DNA from: Demequina sediminis
Lineage (GTDB): Bacteria; Actinomycetota; Actinomycetes; Actinomycetales; Demequinaceae
Reading direction: 5' to 3'
Length of the DNA stretch: 64,000 nucleotides
Assembly: GCF_030296675.1 (NCBI RefSeq)
Contig: NZ_AP027736.1
Span: 1,488,001-1,552,000, forward strand
Part shown: positions 1-11,118 of the stretch, in pieces
Layout of the letters: each line of letters starts with the position of its first letter
Position numbering within the stretch: the first letter of the stretch is position 1
The notes under the pieces: model-generated
Database searches by the model: none
What the model was told of the DNA's origin: nothing
What the model saw: only the letters and a program-made list of their open reading frames with translations
Made by a program: the position numbers and the translations under genes

Positions 1-748
1 CCGCGTCCCAGCGGCGTGGACATGTCCGTGAGGAGCGCGGACGTCACCACGCCCGCGTCGGTGCCCAGGTCGACCATGGTGCGCGCGAGTTCGAGCGCCT
101 GCGCGCGGTCCTTCATGAACGCGCCCGTGCCCACCTTGACGTCGAGCACCAGCACGCCGGTGCCCTCGGCGATCTTCTTGGACATGATGGACGATGCGAT
201 GAGCGGGATGGCCTCGACCGTTCCGGTGACATCGCGCAGCGCATAGAGCTTCTTGTCGGCCGGCGCGAGGCCCGAGCCCGCGGCGCAGATGACCGCGCCG
301 ACGTCCTCGAGCTGGCGCAGCATCTCGTCGTTGGACAACGCGGCGCGCCAGCCGGGGATCGACTCGAGCTTGTCGAGCGTGCCGCCGGTGTGGCCGAGCC
401 CGCGGCCCGACAACTGCGGCACCGCGACGCCGCACGCGGCCACGAGCGGCGCGAGCGGAAGCGTGATCTTGTCGCCCACGCCACCCGTCGAATGCTTGTC
501 CGCGGTGGGTCGCGACAGCGAAGAAAAGTCGAGCCGCTCCCCCGTGTTGATCATCGCCTGGGTCCATCGCGCGATCTCCGCGCGGCTCATGCCACGCTGC
601 AGGATCGCCATCGCGAGGAGCTCATCTGCTCGTCCGCGACCACGCCGCGCGTGTACGCGTCGACGACCCAGTCGATCTGGTCGTCGGTCAGGGTGCCGCC
701 GTCTCGCTTGACGCGAATGACGTCGACGGCGTCGTGGCGCTCGGCCAT
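1..748 (-). CDS. deoA: Thymidine phosphorylase, 3' end beyond window, frameshifted
   Basis: Converts thymidine and phosphate to thymine and 2-deoxyribose-1-phosphate in the cytosol (pyrimidine salvage). The N-terminus (DAVDVIRVKRDGG, then DEQM) is typical of the family. The downstream frame carries the family signature KHSTGGVGDK and runs in frame to the window edge. The two parts lie in different frames: around 615-622 one base is missing after DEQMS, and adding one restores LAMAIL. The ATG at 748 overlaps the cdd stop (TGATG), so the two genes are translationally coupled at the end of a nucleoside uptake operon. The frameshift is probably a sequence error, because conservation continues unbroken on both sides. 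The C-terminal half is outside the window. Confidence 0.9.
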
Positions 749-1143
749 CAGTGCTCCTCGAGGTGTTGGGGCCCGAAGGCCCACGGAAGAAGGTCGTCCA
801 GCGTGAGGGTGCCGTCAGGGCCGTCGATCAGCAGCCCGGGGCCGCCGAACTCGTACAGCAACTGCCTGCACCGCCCGCAGGGCTGCAGCGGCGCACCCGC
901 GGCGTCGACGCACGCGAACGCGATCAGCCTGCTGCCCAGCGCGTCCGTGTGCAGCTTCGACACGAGTGCGCATTCGGCGCACAGCGTGAGCCCGTAGCTC
1001 GCGTTCTCGACGTTCGCGCCCGTGACGATCTCGCCGGTGTCGGTGAGGGCCGCCGCCCCCACCTTGAACGTCGAGTACGGCACGTACGCGCGCGCATTCG
1101 CCTCGCGCGCCTTGGCACGGAGGAGGTCCCAGTCGATATCCAT
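748..1143 (-). CDS. cdd: Cytidine deaminase
   Basis: Deaminates cytidine and deoxycytidine to uridine and deoxyuridine. The 131-residue length matches the homotetrameric short form. Zinc ligands are visible as C55 in the CAE motif and C89/C92 in PCGRC, with E57 as the proton shuttle. Substrate contacts lie in GANVENASYG at residues 42-51. It sits 3 bases after the permease gene and overlaps deoA by one base. In this operon imported cytidine would be converted to uridine, and the neighbouring phosphorylase completes pyrimidine nucleoside breakdown. The gene is intact and the assignment is firm. Confidence 0.96.
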   Translation of the reverse strand: MDIDWDLLRAKAREANARAYVPYSTFKVGAAALTDTGEIVTGANVENASYGLTLCAECALVSKLHTDALGSRLIAFACVDAAGAPLQPCGRCRQLLYEFGGPGLLIDGPDGTLTLDDLLPWAFGPQHLEEH

Positions 1144-1146
1144 GGC

Positions 1147-2457
1147 CTACTTCTTGTACGGCTTGCCCTCGGCGGCAGGCGGGCGAGCGTGGCCCACGAG
1201 TCCGGCGACGGCGAAGATGGTCGCGAGGTACGGCAACATCGCGAGGAACTGCGACGGGATCGCGGTGCCGACGATGCCGAACTGCTCGCGCAGCGAGTCG
1301 GCGAAGCCGAAGAGCAGGGCGGCGGCGAGCGCCCCCTTGGGGCTCCACCGGCCCAGGATCATCGCGGCCAGCGCGATGAATCCCTTGCCGCCCGTCATCT
1401 CCTTGCCGAACGCGAGGCCGTTCGCGACGGTGAAGAACGCACCACCCAGTCCGGCGATCGCGCCGCCCAGGATGGTGTTGCGCACGCGCGTGCGGTTGAC
1501 CTTGATGCCCACGGTGTCCGCGGCACGCGGGTGCTCGCCGACGGCGCGCACGCGCAGACCCCAGCGCGACTTGAACAGCATGATGTGCAGCACGATCACG
1601 ATGACGTACATGAGGTACACCAGCGCGTTCGAATTGAACAGCACGGGCCCGATGATCGGGATCTGGTGGAGCAGCGGGATGGGCAGTCGCGGCAGGCCGA
1701 TGGCCTGGTTGAGTTCGGTGTTCTCGCGCAGGAGGGTGCCGAAGAGGAAGTTCGTCACGCCGATCACGAGCACGTTGAGCACGACGCCGACCACGATCTG
1801 GTCGACCCAGTAGCGGACGGCGAACAGCGACAGCGCGGCGCCCACGAGGGCGCCGGCGAGAGGCGCGGCGATGAGTCCCGCGTACGCGCCCAGCTCCCGC
1901 GAGCCTGAGGCGTTCGACACGTAGCCCGTCACGACCGCCGCGAGGAAGGCGCCGGCGAGCAGCTGACCCTCGATCGCGATGTTGATGATGCCCGAGCGCT
2001 CGCACAGGGTGCCGGCGAGAGAGCCGAACACGAGCGGAGTGGCCAGGAACACGGAGCCGATCAGCAGGCCCGTGATCTGCATCGACGTGCCCTCCTTGCC
2101 CGCACCGGCCCACGTGAGGAGCGCGGTGATCACGGCAAAGCCGAACCCGACGTAGAGGTACCACGGGATGGTGCGACGGTTCCATGCGAGCCAGAACGCC
2201 ACGCCCGACAGCGCGAGTGCGACGACCGACAGCAGGATCGCCGTCGGCTGGGACGGCACGGTCCACGTGGAGATCTGGAAGAAGTCAGTGGACCGCGCCA
2301 CCGCGAAGGTGGTCTCCTCGCCCGACGAGGTTCCGAAGCCCAGGAACAGCAGGGACAGCAGGCCCACGGCACCCAGCGTGATCGGCGCGCGCAGCTTGCG
2401 CGCCAGGACGGGGACGGCGGGTGCGGCCGCGATGGGCTCGGCAACAGTGGTGGTCAC
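1147..2457 (-). CDS. Nucleoside ABC transporter permease (NupQ-like)
   Basis: A 436-residue integral membrane protein of the BPD_transp_2 type, as in the NupP/NupQ and BmpD permeases that pair with BMP lipoproteins. It has many hydrophobic segments and the conserved stretch ERSGIINIAIEGQ at the cytoplasmic ATPase-coupling loop. The GTG start at 2457 overlaps the upstream permease stop in a GTGA arrangement, which fixes the start. A longer upstream reading in the same frame exists but lies antisense-like within the previous gene and is rejected. With its partner permease, ATPase and lipoprotein it should import nucleosides for Cdd and DeoA. The exact substrate is inferred from context. Confidence 0.9.
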   Translation of the reverse strand: MTTTVAEPIAAAPAVPVLARKLRAPITLGAVGLLSLLFLGFGTSSGEETTFAVARSTDFFQISTWTVPSQPTAILLSVVALALSGVAFWLAWNRRTIPWYLYVGFGFAVITALLTWAGAGKEGTSMQITGLLIGSVFLATPLVFGSLAGTLCERSGIINIAIEGQLLAGAFLAAVVTGYVSNASGSRELGAYAGLIAAPLAGALVGAALSLFAVRYWVDQIVVGVVLNVLVIGVTNFLFGTLLRENTELNQAIGLPRLPIPLLHQIPIIGPVLFNSNALVYLMYVIVIVLHIMLFKSRWGLRVRAVGEHPRAADTVGIKVNRTRVRNTILGGAIAGLGGAFFTVANGLAFGKEMTGGKGFIALAAMILGRWSPKGALAAALLFGFADSLREQFGIVGTAIPSQFLAMLPYLATIFAVAGLVGHARPPAAEGKPYKK

Positions 2458-3661
2458 GCCGCCACCTCCTTGACGTTCGTCGGGGTCGGGAGCCTGAAGA
2501 GGAATCTCACGAGCGGCGGGGCCGCGATGAACAGCACGATGAGCGACTGGATGACGAGCACGATGTCCACCGGCAGGCCCGCCTGGACCTGCAGCGCGGG
2601 GCCAGAGGCCCGCAGCCCGCCGAACAGGATCGCCGCCATCACGGTGCCCACGGGACGCGAGCGTCCCAGCAGCGCGACGGTGATCGCGTCGAAGCCGAAC
2701 GAGGCGGCGACATCGGTCGTCAGCGACTTCTCGGTGCCGAGGATCTGCGCGGAGCCTGCGAGACCCGCGAGGGCACCCGCGAGGGTCATCACCAGGATGT
2801 ACGCCTTGGCGACGCTCATGCCCGCCGTGCGCGCCGCGGACGGGTTGGCACCCACCGCGCGGAACTGGAAGCCCAGCGTCGACCGCTCCATGAGCCACCA
2901 CACGCCCGCAGCGGCCGCGAGCGCGATCAGGAAGCCCAGGTGAAGCGGGAACTGCTCGCCGAGGATCAGCGGATACTCCGCGGTCTCGTGAATGAGCGGC
3001 GACTGCGGGTTGTCCGAGCCGGGGCGCTGGAATGCATCCTTGGTGAGCAGGAACGCCACCAGGTTGAGCGCGATGTAGTTGAGCATGATGGTCGTGATGA
3101 CCTCATGCGCACCGGTGCGCGCCTTGAGGATGCCGGGGATGAAGCCCCACAGCGCGCCACCCACGACGCAGCCGATCACCGCAACCAGCAAGTGGAGTCC
3201 CGCGGGGAGCTCCCACGTCCAGCCGATGAAGCCACCCAGCGTCGCGCCGATCACGATCTGTCCCTGCGCGCCGATGTTGAACAGGCCCGCACGGAAGCCG
3301 ATGCCGAGGCCGAGTCCCGCGAAGATCAGCGGGGTGGCCACGGTGAGGGTCTGCGTGAAGGGCTTGATCTGCGCCGCGAAGCTGTTGCCGTTCGAGTTGA
3401 ACACCGCTCCCTGGAACATCGCCTGGTACGCGCCCACGACCGCATCGCCGATGGCAGCGAACGTGTCGCCCGGCCGCGAGAAGAAGTAGACGGCGGCCTC
3501 GCGCACCTCCGCCGAGGCGATCACGATGAGCACGCTGCCGAGGATGAGCGAGGCGACAATCGCGAGGATGACGACGAGCGTCTGGCTCTCGACGATCTCC
3601 TTGAGCATTCCGCGCGCGTCGCGGTCCTTCTCCGGCGTGGCCGGAGCCTCCGTCGTGGCGC

Positions 3662-3665
<4 letters not shown>
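2454..3665 (-). CDS. Nucleoside ABC transporter permease (NupP-like)
   Basis: A 403-residue membrane permease of the same superfamily as its downstream neighbour. The conserved region FRAGLFNIGAQGQIVIG corresponds to the coupling segment of NupP/YufP-type proteins. It has a short soluble N-terminus, then about eight or more hydrophobic spans. The GTG start at 3665 overlaps the ATPase stop (GTGA), and its own stop overlaps the next permease, so ATPase and both permeases form a tightly coupled translation unit. The paired non-identical permeases, each beside a two-domain sugar-type ATPase, are diagnostic of BMP-family nucleoside importers. Confidence 0.9.
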
Positions 3666-5176
<1,511 letters not shown>

Positions 5177-5233
5177 GGGCGTCCTTCCACGTCTTTGATG
5201 GTGTGTTTCAGAGCGTACTCCGGGGGGACGAGC

Positions 5234-5271
5234 CGGGGGCGCGCCACGGGGCTACCCGTGACGCGCCCCCG
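5234..5271 (-). terminator. Intercistronic hairpin after the BMP lipoprotein gene
   Basis: CGGGGGCGCG and CGCGCCCCCG arms, with a further CACGGG/CCCGTG pairing, close over a GCTA loop. It lies just after the lipoprotein stop and before the ATPase gene of the same direction. No T-run follows, so it could be a partial terminator or an mRNA-stabilising structure. Such a site would explain higher expression of the binding protein than of the membrane complex. Confidence 0.6.
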
Positions 5272-5289
5272 GGCCGTCGTCAATCGCGA

Positions 5290-6357
5290 CTAGGAGGTCG
5301 CGATCGACCCGTCGATGATGCCCGCCGTGATGGTCTCGAGCTCGGCGAGAACGTCCTCGCTCACGACCGAGGCGGTGGTGCCGAGGCCGACACCCTCGTT
5401 CTCGAGCGTGCCGAAGTAGGCCTCGGCCGAGAAGCCGGCGCCCACCGCAGCCTCGTTGACCACGTCGTGGACCGCGGGGCCCATGTTCTTCATGATCGAG
5501 GTGAGGATGATGTCGCTGTACTCGGGCGCGGTGAGCGTCCAGTCGGAGTCGACACCGATGATCCAGGTGTCACCGGCCGCCTGCGCGGCGGCGGCGGCGC
5601 CGAGGCCCACGGGGCCCGCGACAGGGAGGATGATGTCCGCACCCTGGTCGATGAAGCCCTGCGTGAGGTTCTGGCCCTTGGTGGCGTCCTCGAAGTCACC
5701 GGTGAACGAGCCGTCGGTGCCGTCCCAGCCGAGCACCGTGACGTCGCCGCCGGTGGTCTCGTTGAAGTAGTTAACGCCGCGGTAGAAGCCGTCCATGAAG
5801 ACAGTGACCGGCGGGATGTTGATGCCGCCGAAGGTCGCCACGGTGCCGGTCGCGGTGGTGGCCGCTGCGGCGTAGCCCGCGAGGAACGCGGCCTCGTTGG
5901 TGCTGAAGAGGATCGGCTTGACGTTGTCGACCGGCTCGTCGAACGCGTTGTCAATCATCGCGAAGTTGGTGTCGGGGTTCGCGGCGGCCGCAGCGGCGGT
6001 CGCGTCACCCAGGAGGAAGCCCACCGTGACGATCAGGTCGCAGCCGTCGGCCACGAGCGCGTCGATGTTCGGGCCGTACTCGTTGCCGTCCTGCGACTCA
6101 ACGGTGTTGTACTCCAGGCCGAGCTCCTCGGAGATCGACACCAGGCCCTCGTAGCCGGCCTGGTTGAACGACTTGTCGTCGAAGCCGCCCGCGTCCGAGA
6201 CCATGCAGGGGCGGTAGTCGACGGTCTCCACGGGCGTCTCGCCGCCGGCCGTGGCGGAGGACGAAGCAGCGGGCTCCTCCTCGGGCGCCGAGGCGCAGGC
6301 AGCCAGCACGAGCGCCGACACGGCGGTCAGCGCGCCCACACGGATGATGTTCTTCAT
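5290..6357 (-). CDS. BMP-family nucleoside-binding lipoprotein
   Basis: The extracytoplasmic substrate receptor of the nucleoside importer, 355 residues. The N-terminus has two charged residues, a hydrophobic stretch and a lipobox LAAC with the lipidated cysteine at residue 21, then an acidic/Ser-Ala linker. The mature part shows the PnrA/Med family features MVSDAGGFDDKSFNQAGYEG and a later FMDGFYRGVNYF block. The ATG at 6357 is chosen because it begins a complete lipoprotein signal; the frame stays open upstream but without such a signal. It is first in the uptake and salvage operon ending with deoA. Nucleoside specificity is inferred from the family and from the cdd/deoA genes. Confidence 0.93.
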   Translation of the reverse strand: MKNIIRVGALTAVSALVLAACASAPEEEPAASSSATAGGETPVETVDYRPCMVSDAGGFDDKSFNQAGYEGLVSISEELGLEYNTVESQDGNEYGPNIDALVADGCDLIVTVGFLLGDATAAAAAANPDTNFAMIDNAFDEPVDNVKPILFSTNEAAFLAGYAAAATTATGTVATFGGINIPPVTVFMDGFYRGVNYFNETTGGDVTVLGWDGTDGSFTGDFEDATKGQNLTQGFIDQGADIILPVAGPVGLGAAAAAQAAGDTWIIGVDSDWTLTAPEYSDIILTSIMKNMGPAVHDVVNEAAVGAGFSAEAYFGTLENEGVGLGTTASVVSEDVLAELETITAGIIDGSIATS

Positions 6358-6476
6358 CAGGTGTTTCCCTCTCTTCTGCCCGGCGGTCGCCGGGCTGGGT
6401 GTAAGCGTTATCGTACGCGCGGTTGTGTTACGCGGGACGGCGCCGATGTTGCGTCCAGGCAACGATTGGGTATCGT

Positions 6477-7584
6477 TCACGCCGTTTCGAGCGAGGCGGA
6501 CGCGTCCTTCACGCGCTGGGCCGCGGACCGCACCGTGACCAGCAGGGCCTCGTCCGACTCGACCACCACGGCATCGTCCACCCCCACGATCACCACGGGC
6601 TTGGTGCCCCCCACGACGAGCGCCCCCGCGGCGCCCACGGCGCCGACGGGCGCGGTGCGGTGGATGCTCACGGCGGTTCCCGCGACGCCCGAGAGCTCCG
6701 CGAGCGAGTCGAAGTCGCCCACGTCGTGCCACTCGAAGGTCGCGGGCACCACGGCCACGCCGCCCGCGGCCGCCACGGGTTCGGCGATCGCGTGGTCGAT
6801 CGCGATGCGGGTCAGCGTGGGCCACACGCGCGCGAGCACCTCGGCGCGAGCGGGCCCGTCCCACGCGGCGGCGATCTCCTCACCCCTGCCGCGAGCGCGG
6901 GCTGCAGCCGGTCGAGGTGGCCCAGCAGGGCATCGGTCCTCACGACGAACATCCCCGCGTTCCACGCGAAGCCGCCGCGCGCGAGCATTCCCGCCGCGGT
7001 CTCGGCGTCGGGCTTCTCCGTGAACGCGACCACATGGCGCGCCGCGCCGGTGAGCGCCTCTCCCATCTCGATGTAGCCGAAGGCGGTCGAGGGCTCGGTG
7101 GGCTCGATACCGATCACGACGACCTTGCCCTCGCGCGCGACCTCGACCGCCCGCGCGACCGTCGCACGAAAGGACGCGGCGTCGGGGATGAGGTGGTCCG
7201 CCGCGAAGGATCCGATGACCCGCGGCCCCCACCGATGCTCGACCACCGCCGCCGCGAGCGCGATCGCGGCCATCGAGTCGCGCGGGCTGGGCTCGGTGAG
7301 CAGGTCCTCGCGGGGCAGGTCGAGCTGGCCGGCCACGGCGTCGACGTGCCGCTCCCCCGTCACCACCAGCACCCGGCTCGACAGCGGGCGCACGCGCGCG
7401 ACCGTGTCCTGAATGAGGGTCGCCCCCGTGCCCAGCAGATCGAGCAGGAACTTGGGCCGGTGAGGCTGTGACAGCGGCCACAGCCGCGAGCCCACTCCCC
7501 CGCGGGGATCACGATGACGAGGTCGTCGATCTCGGTCGCCGACGGAGTCTCGCCGGACGCTGGCGCGCTGTGCTCGGAGGTCAT
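6477..7584 (-). CDS. manC: Mannose-1-phosphate guanylyltransferase, two frameshifts
   Basis: Makes GDP-mannose from mannose-1-phosphate and GTP. Three frame segments together give a complete protein of about 369 residues. The N-terminus includes IVIPAGGVGSRLWPLS, the nucleotide-binding motif, which only appears after restoring one base in a G run near 7497. The centre has ITGERH-like VVTGERHVDA and FTEKPD. The C-terminal part, with FEWHDVGDFDSL, follows a second missing base near 6880. The corrected length is a multiple of three. It is divergent from sdhC with about 50 bases between them. It could be read as a pseudogene, but both breaks look like sequence errors. Confidence 0.85.
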
Positions 7585-7635
7585 GGGGACCACATTAGGA
7601 TGAGCGACATACCCGGTTGAGTTCGAAGGAGAACC

Positions 7636-8010
7636 GTGTCCCCCACGACAACGCTCTATCGAGGCCATGAAGGCATGTGGATGTGGGTCGTCCATCGCGT
7701 GACGGGCGTCGCCATCTTCTTCTTCCTGCTTGTCCACGTGTTGGACACGGCCCTTGTCCGGGTGTCGCCCGAGGCCTACAACGAGGTCATCGGCAGCTAC
7801 AAGACCCCGATCTACGGGCTCGTCGAGGCGGGGCTGGTCGCGGCCATCCTGCTGCACGCGTTCAACGGACTGCGCATCATCGCGGTCGACCACTCGACGT
7901 GGGCGCTGCGCCACCAGAAGCAGCTCGTGTGGGCCGTGTGGGTGCTGTTCGCGATCCTCATGGTGCCGTTCCTCGTCCGCCACCTCGGACACGTCTTCGG
8001 GGGTGCCTGA
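7636..8010 (+). CDS. sdhC: Succinate dehydrogenase cytochrome b556 subunit
   Basis: A 124-residue membrane anchor of complex II. It starts at GTG 7636 after a GAAGGAGA ribosome site. It opens with TTLYRGHEGMWMWVVHR, the actinobacterial SdhC N-terminus, followed by three hydrophobic helices. The conserved histidines in LVHVLD and LLHAFNGLRI are candidate haem ligands. It is first in sdhCDAB and overlaps sdhD. The operon feeds electrons from succinate into the quinone pool and, with gltA and fumC in this window, makes up part of the TCA cycle. Confidence 0.93.
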   Translation: MSPTTTLYRGHEGMWMWVVHRVTGVAIFFFLLVHVLDTALVRVSPEAYNEVIGSYKTPIYGLVEAGLVAAILLHAFNGLRIIAVDHSTWALRHQKQLVWAVWVLFAILMVPFLVRHLGHVFGGA

Positions 8011-8494
8011 TGACCACCGCACAGCCGGCACAGCCCGCCCCCGCGCGCCGCGCCTCAAGGAGCCCCAGGTCCGCTCGGGCCGCCTTCGCCCCGGCGCGGA
8101 GCAGTGGTCGTGGCGCTTCATGCGCCTGTCGGGGCCCCTTCTCGTGGTCCTGATCCTCACGCACCTCTTCATCAACCTCATGACGGGCGACGGGGTCAAC
8201 CAGATCGACTTCGCGTTCGTCGCGGGCAAGTGGGCCGCACCGCTGTGGAAGATCTGGGACCTCACGATGCTGGTGCTCGCGATGCTGCACGGCGGCAACG
8301 GCATGCGCCTGCTCATCAACGACTACGCGCAGCGCCCGTGGATGAAGAAGCTCCTGCACGGCGCGCTCGGGGTGGCGGTCATCGGCATCATCGTCCTCGG
8401 TAGCCTGGTCATCTTCACGTTCGACCCGTGCCCGACTGGGACGGATCCCGAACTCCTGAACATCGAACTCTGCAAGGAACTTGGACGGCTATGA
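8003..8494 (+). CDS. sdhD: Succinate dehydrogenase membrane anchor subunit
   Basis: The second membrane anchor of complex II, with three hydrophobic spans. Family features include [15 protein letters not shown], then [12 protein letters not shown] and ending [11 protein letters not shown]. Two start models exist. GTG 8003 gives an uninterrupted 163-residue reading but an unusual N-terminus. ATG 8010, overlapping the sdhC stop as TGATG, gives a typical start ([15 protein letters not shown]) but needs one base restored near 8045-8055. Given the many one-base losses in this window, the second model is likely the true one. The stop overlaps the sdhA start (ATGA). Confidence 0.88.
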   Translation: MPDDHRTAGTARPRAPRLKEPQVRSGRLRPGAEQWSWRFMRLSGPLLVVLILTHLFINLMTGDGVNQIDFAFVAGKWAAPLWKIWDLTMLVLAMLHGGNGMRLLINDYAQRPWMKKLLHGALGVAVIGIIVLGSLVIFTFDPCPTGTDPELLNIELCKELGRL

Positions 8495-10260
8495 CCCACC
8501 ACGAGTACGACGTCGTCATCGTCGGCGCCGGCGGCGCCGGCATGCGAGCCGCCCTGGAGAGCTCTCAGCGGGCCCGCACCGCGGTGCTCACCAAGCTCTA
8601 CCCCACGCGCTCGCACACCGGAGCGGCTCAGGGCGGCATGGCCGCGGCCCTTGCCAACGTCGAGGACGACTCGGCCGAGTGGCACGTGTTCGACACGATC
8701 AAGGGTGGCGACTACCTGGTGGACCAGGACGCCGCGGAGATCCTGTGCAACGAGGCGATCGACGCGGTGCTCGACCTCGAGAAGATGGGCCTGCCCTTCA
8801 ACCGCACGCCCGACGGCAAGGTGGACCAGCGCCGCTTCGGCGGTCACACCCGCAACCATGGCGAGGCCGCCGTGCGGCGCGCGTGCTACTCCGCCGACCG
8901 CACGGGCCACATGATCCTGCAGACGCTCTACCAGCAGTGCATCAAGCAGGAGGTCGAGTTCTTCAACGAGTACTACGTGCTCGACCTCATCCTCGACGGC
9001 GACCCTCAGCAGGCCGGCCCCGGCGAGGAGGTCGCGGTGGCGGGCGTGGTCGCTCTCGAGCTGTCGACGGGCGAGGTGCACACCTTCCGCGCGAAGTCCG
9101 TGATCTTCGCGACCGGCGGCGCAGGCAAGATCTTCAAGACGACGTCGAACGCGCACACGCTCACGGGCGACGGCATGGGCATCGCGCTCACCGCCGGGCT
9201 CCCGCTCGAGGACATGGAGTTCTTCCAGTTCCACCCGACGGGCCTCGCGGGCCTGGGCATCCTGCTGTCCGAGGCCGCGCGCGGCGAGGGCGGAATCCTG
9301 CGCAACTCCGAGGGCGAGCGCTTCATGGAGCGCTACGCCCCCACCATCAAGGACCTCGCGCCGCGCGACATGGTCGCGCGTGCGATGGCCAACGAGGTTC
9401 GCGAGGGCCGCGGCGCGGGTCCCCACAAGGACTACGTATTGCTCGATCTCACGCACCTCGAGCCCGCCCACATCGACGAGAAGCTCCCTGATATCACCGA
9501 GTTCGCGCGCACCTACCTGGGCGTCGAGCCGTACACCGAGCCGGTGCCGGTCTACCCCACCGCGCACTACGCGATGGGTGGCATCCCCACCACGGTGAAG
9601 GGCGAGGTGCTGCGCAACAACACCGACGTCGTCAAGGGCCTCTACGCCGCCGGGGAATGCGCGTGCGTGTCCGTCCACGGCGCCAACCGGCTGGGCACCA
9701 ACTCGCTGCTCGACATCAACGTGTTCGGCCGCCGCGCGGGAATCGCCGCCGCCGAGTACGCGGCCTCCGTGGAGGCCGCCCCCGTCTTGCGGGACGATGC
9801 CGCGGCCAGGGTCGAGGGCATCGTCACCCGTCTCTTGGGGACCGTGGGCGGCGAGGGCACCGCGCGCGTGGCCGACGTCCGCAAGGCCCTCCAGGAGACC
9901 ATGGACCGCAACGTCCAGGTGTTCCGCGACGCGGCCTCGCTCGAGGAGGCGCGCGGCGTGGTCGCCGAGCTCAAGAAGCGCTACGAGTCCGTCGCGATCC
10001 ACGACCGCGGGCGCCGCTTCAACACGGACCTGCTCGAGGCGATCGAGCTGGGCTTCCTGCTCGAGATCGCCGAGGTCGTGGTCGAGGGTGCGCTCGCTCG
10101 CGAGGAGTCCCGCGGCGGCCACTACCGCGAGGACTTCCCCACGCGCGACGACGAGCGCTTCCTCCACCACACGATGGCCTATGCGACGCCCGACGGTGTG
10201 CGGCTCGACACCAAGCCCGTGGTGATCACCAAGTACCAGCCCATGGAGAGGAAGTACTGA
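8491..10260 (+). CDS. sdhA: Succinate dehydrogenase flavoprotein subunit
   Basis: The catalytic flavoprotein oxidising succinate to fumarate, 589 residues. The FAD dinucleotide fold is [10 protein letters not shown] at residues 12-21. H42 in SHTGAAQGG is the expected covalent FAD attachment site. The active-site region [12 protein letters not shown] and the [14 protein letters not shown] block are present. The C-terminal part carries the [10 protein letters not shown] motif of the family. The ATG overlaps the sdhD stop. The gene is intact, so it supports the view that breaks in neighbouring genes are not operon decay. Confidence 0.97.
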   Translation: MTHHEYDVVIVGAGGAGMRAALESSQRARTAVLTKLYPTRSHTGAAQGGMAAALANVEDDSAEWHVFDTIKGGDYLVDQDAAEILCNEAIDAVLDLEKMGLPFNRTPDGKVDQRRFGGHTRNHGEAAVRRACYSADRTGHMILQTLYQQCIKQEVEFFNEYYVLDLILDGDPQQAGPGEEVAVAGVVALELSTGEVHTFRAKSVIFATGGAGKIFKTTSNAHTLTGDGMGIALTAGLPLEDMEFFQFHPTGLAGLGILLSEAARGEGGILRNSEGERFMERYAPTIKDLAPRDMVARAMANEVREGRGAGPHKDYVLLDLTHLEPAHIDEKLPDITEFARTYLGVEPYTEPVPVYPTAHYAMGGIPTTVKGEVLRNNTDVVKGLYAAGECACVSVHGANRLGTNSLLDINVFGRRAGIAAAEYAASVEAAPVLRDDAAARVEGIVTRLLGTVGGEGTARVADVRKALQETMDRNVQVFRDAASLEEARGVVAELKKRYESVAIHDRGRRFNTDLLEAIELGFLLEIAEVVVEGALAREESRGGHYREDFPTRDDERFLHHTMAYATPDGVRLDTKPVVITKYQPMERKY

Positions 10261-10261
10261 C

Positions 10262-11026
10262 ATGACGGCGACTGTCGAGACCCCCGCCGTGGGCGAGGTC
10301 GCGTCCATTCAGGTGAAGCTCCGGATCCTGCGGTCGAACCCCGAGGGCACCGCGGACCATGCGCCGGGAGAGGCATACTGGCAGGAGTTCGAGATCGAGG
10401 CGCACGCCACCGACCGCGTGCTCGACGCCCTCCACAAGATCAAGTGGGAGCAGGACGGCTCGCTCGCGTTCCGTCGCTCGTGCGCGCACGGCGTGTGCGG
10501 ATCCGACGCGATGCGTATCAACGCGCGCAACCGCCTGGCATGCAAGACGCTACTCAAGGACCTCAACCCGGCCAAGCCCATCATCGTCGAGCCCATCAAG
10601 GGCCTGCCGGTCGAGAAGGACCTGATCGTCGACATGGAGCCGTTCTTCGCCTCCTACCGCGAGATCATGCCGTTCCTCATGACCACGGGCAACGCGCCCA
10701 CGCGCGAGCGGCTGCAGTCCCCCGAGGAGCGCCAGCGCTTCGACGACACGACCAAGTGCATCATGTGTGCCGCGTGCACCACGTCGTGCCCGGTGTTCTG
10801 GACCGATGGCCAGTACTTCGGCCCCCAGGCGATCGTCGGCGCGCATCGGTTCATCTTCGACTCTCGCGACGAGGGTCAGTGGGACCGCCTCGAGATCCTC
10901 AACGACAAGGCCGGCGTGTGGAAGTGCCGCACGGCGTTCAACTGCACCGAGGCCTGCCCGCGCGGCATCGAGGTGACCAAGGCGATCTCCGAGGTCAAGA
11001 AGGCGCTCACGACCGGCGAGATCTAA
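10262..11026 (+). CDS. sdhB: Succinate dehydrogenase iron-sulfur subunit
   Basis: Carries electrons from the flavin to quinone, 254 residues. The [2Fe-2S] site uses C74, C79 and C94, with an aspartate at the third ligand position (CGSDAM) as in enteric SdhB. The C-terminal ferredoxin domain has CIMCAACTTSCP and CTEACPRGIEV for the [4Fe-4S] and [3Fe-4S] centres. It starts one base after the sdhA stop and is the last gene of sdhCDAB. It converges on the YihY-family gene. Confidence 0.97.
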   Translation: MTATVETPAVGEVASIQVKLRILRSNPEGTADHAPGEAYWQEFEIEAHATDRVLDALHKIKWEQDGSLAFRRSCAHGVCGSDAMRINARNRLACKTLLKDLNPAKPIIVEPIKGLPVEKDLIVDMEPFFASYREIMPFLMTTGNAPTRERLQSPEERQRFDDTTKCIMCAACTTSCPVFWTDGQYFGPQAIVGAHRFIFDSRDEGQWDRLEILNDKAGVWKCRTAFNCTEACPRGIEVTKAISEVKKALTTGEI

Positions 11027-11052
11027 GCACTGCCCGCGCCGTGCGGGAACCG

Positions 11053-11068
11053 CGCGACACCGGTCGCG
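11053..11068. terminator. Small hairpin between convergent sdhB and yihY-like genes
   Basis: CGCGAC and GTCGCG form a six-base stem over an ACCG loop, 27 bases after the sdhB stop and followed by AAAGG. There is no U-tract. It is a candidate bidirectional end for the two convergent transcripts, supported mainly by its position. Confidence 0.4.
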
Positions 11069-11118
11069 AAAGGTGTGACGTGCGACAGGGGTACGGCAGG
11101 TCAGGACGTCGCGGCGGG

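Noticed and set aside
751-1908. Long plus-strand reading opposite cdd and the permease
   Set aside because: It is antisense to two well-identified genes and has shadow-frame composition.
6358-6476. Riboswitch upstream of the nucleoside importer
   Set aside because: Purine-type riboswitch features were looked for and not found; only a short CCCGGCG/CGCCGGG hairpin is present.
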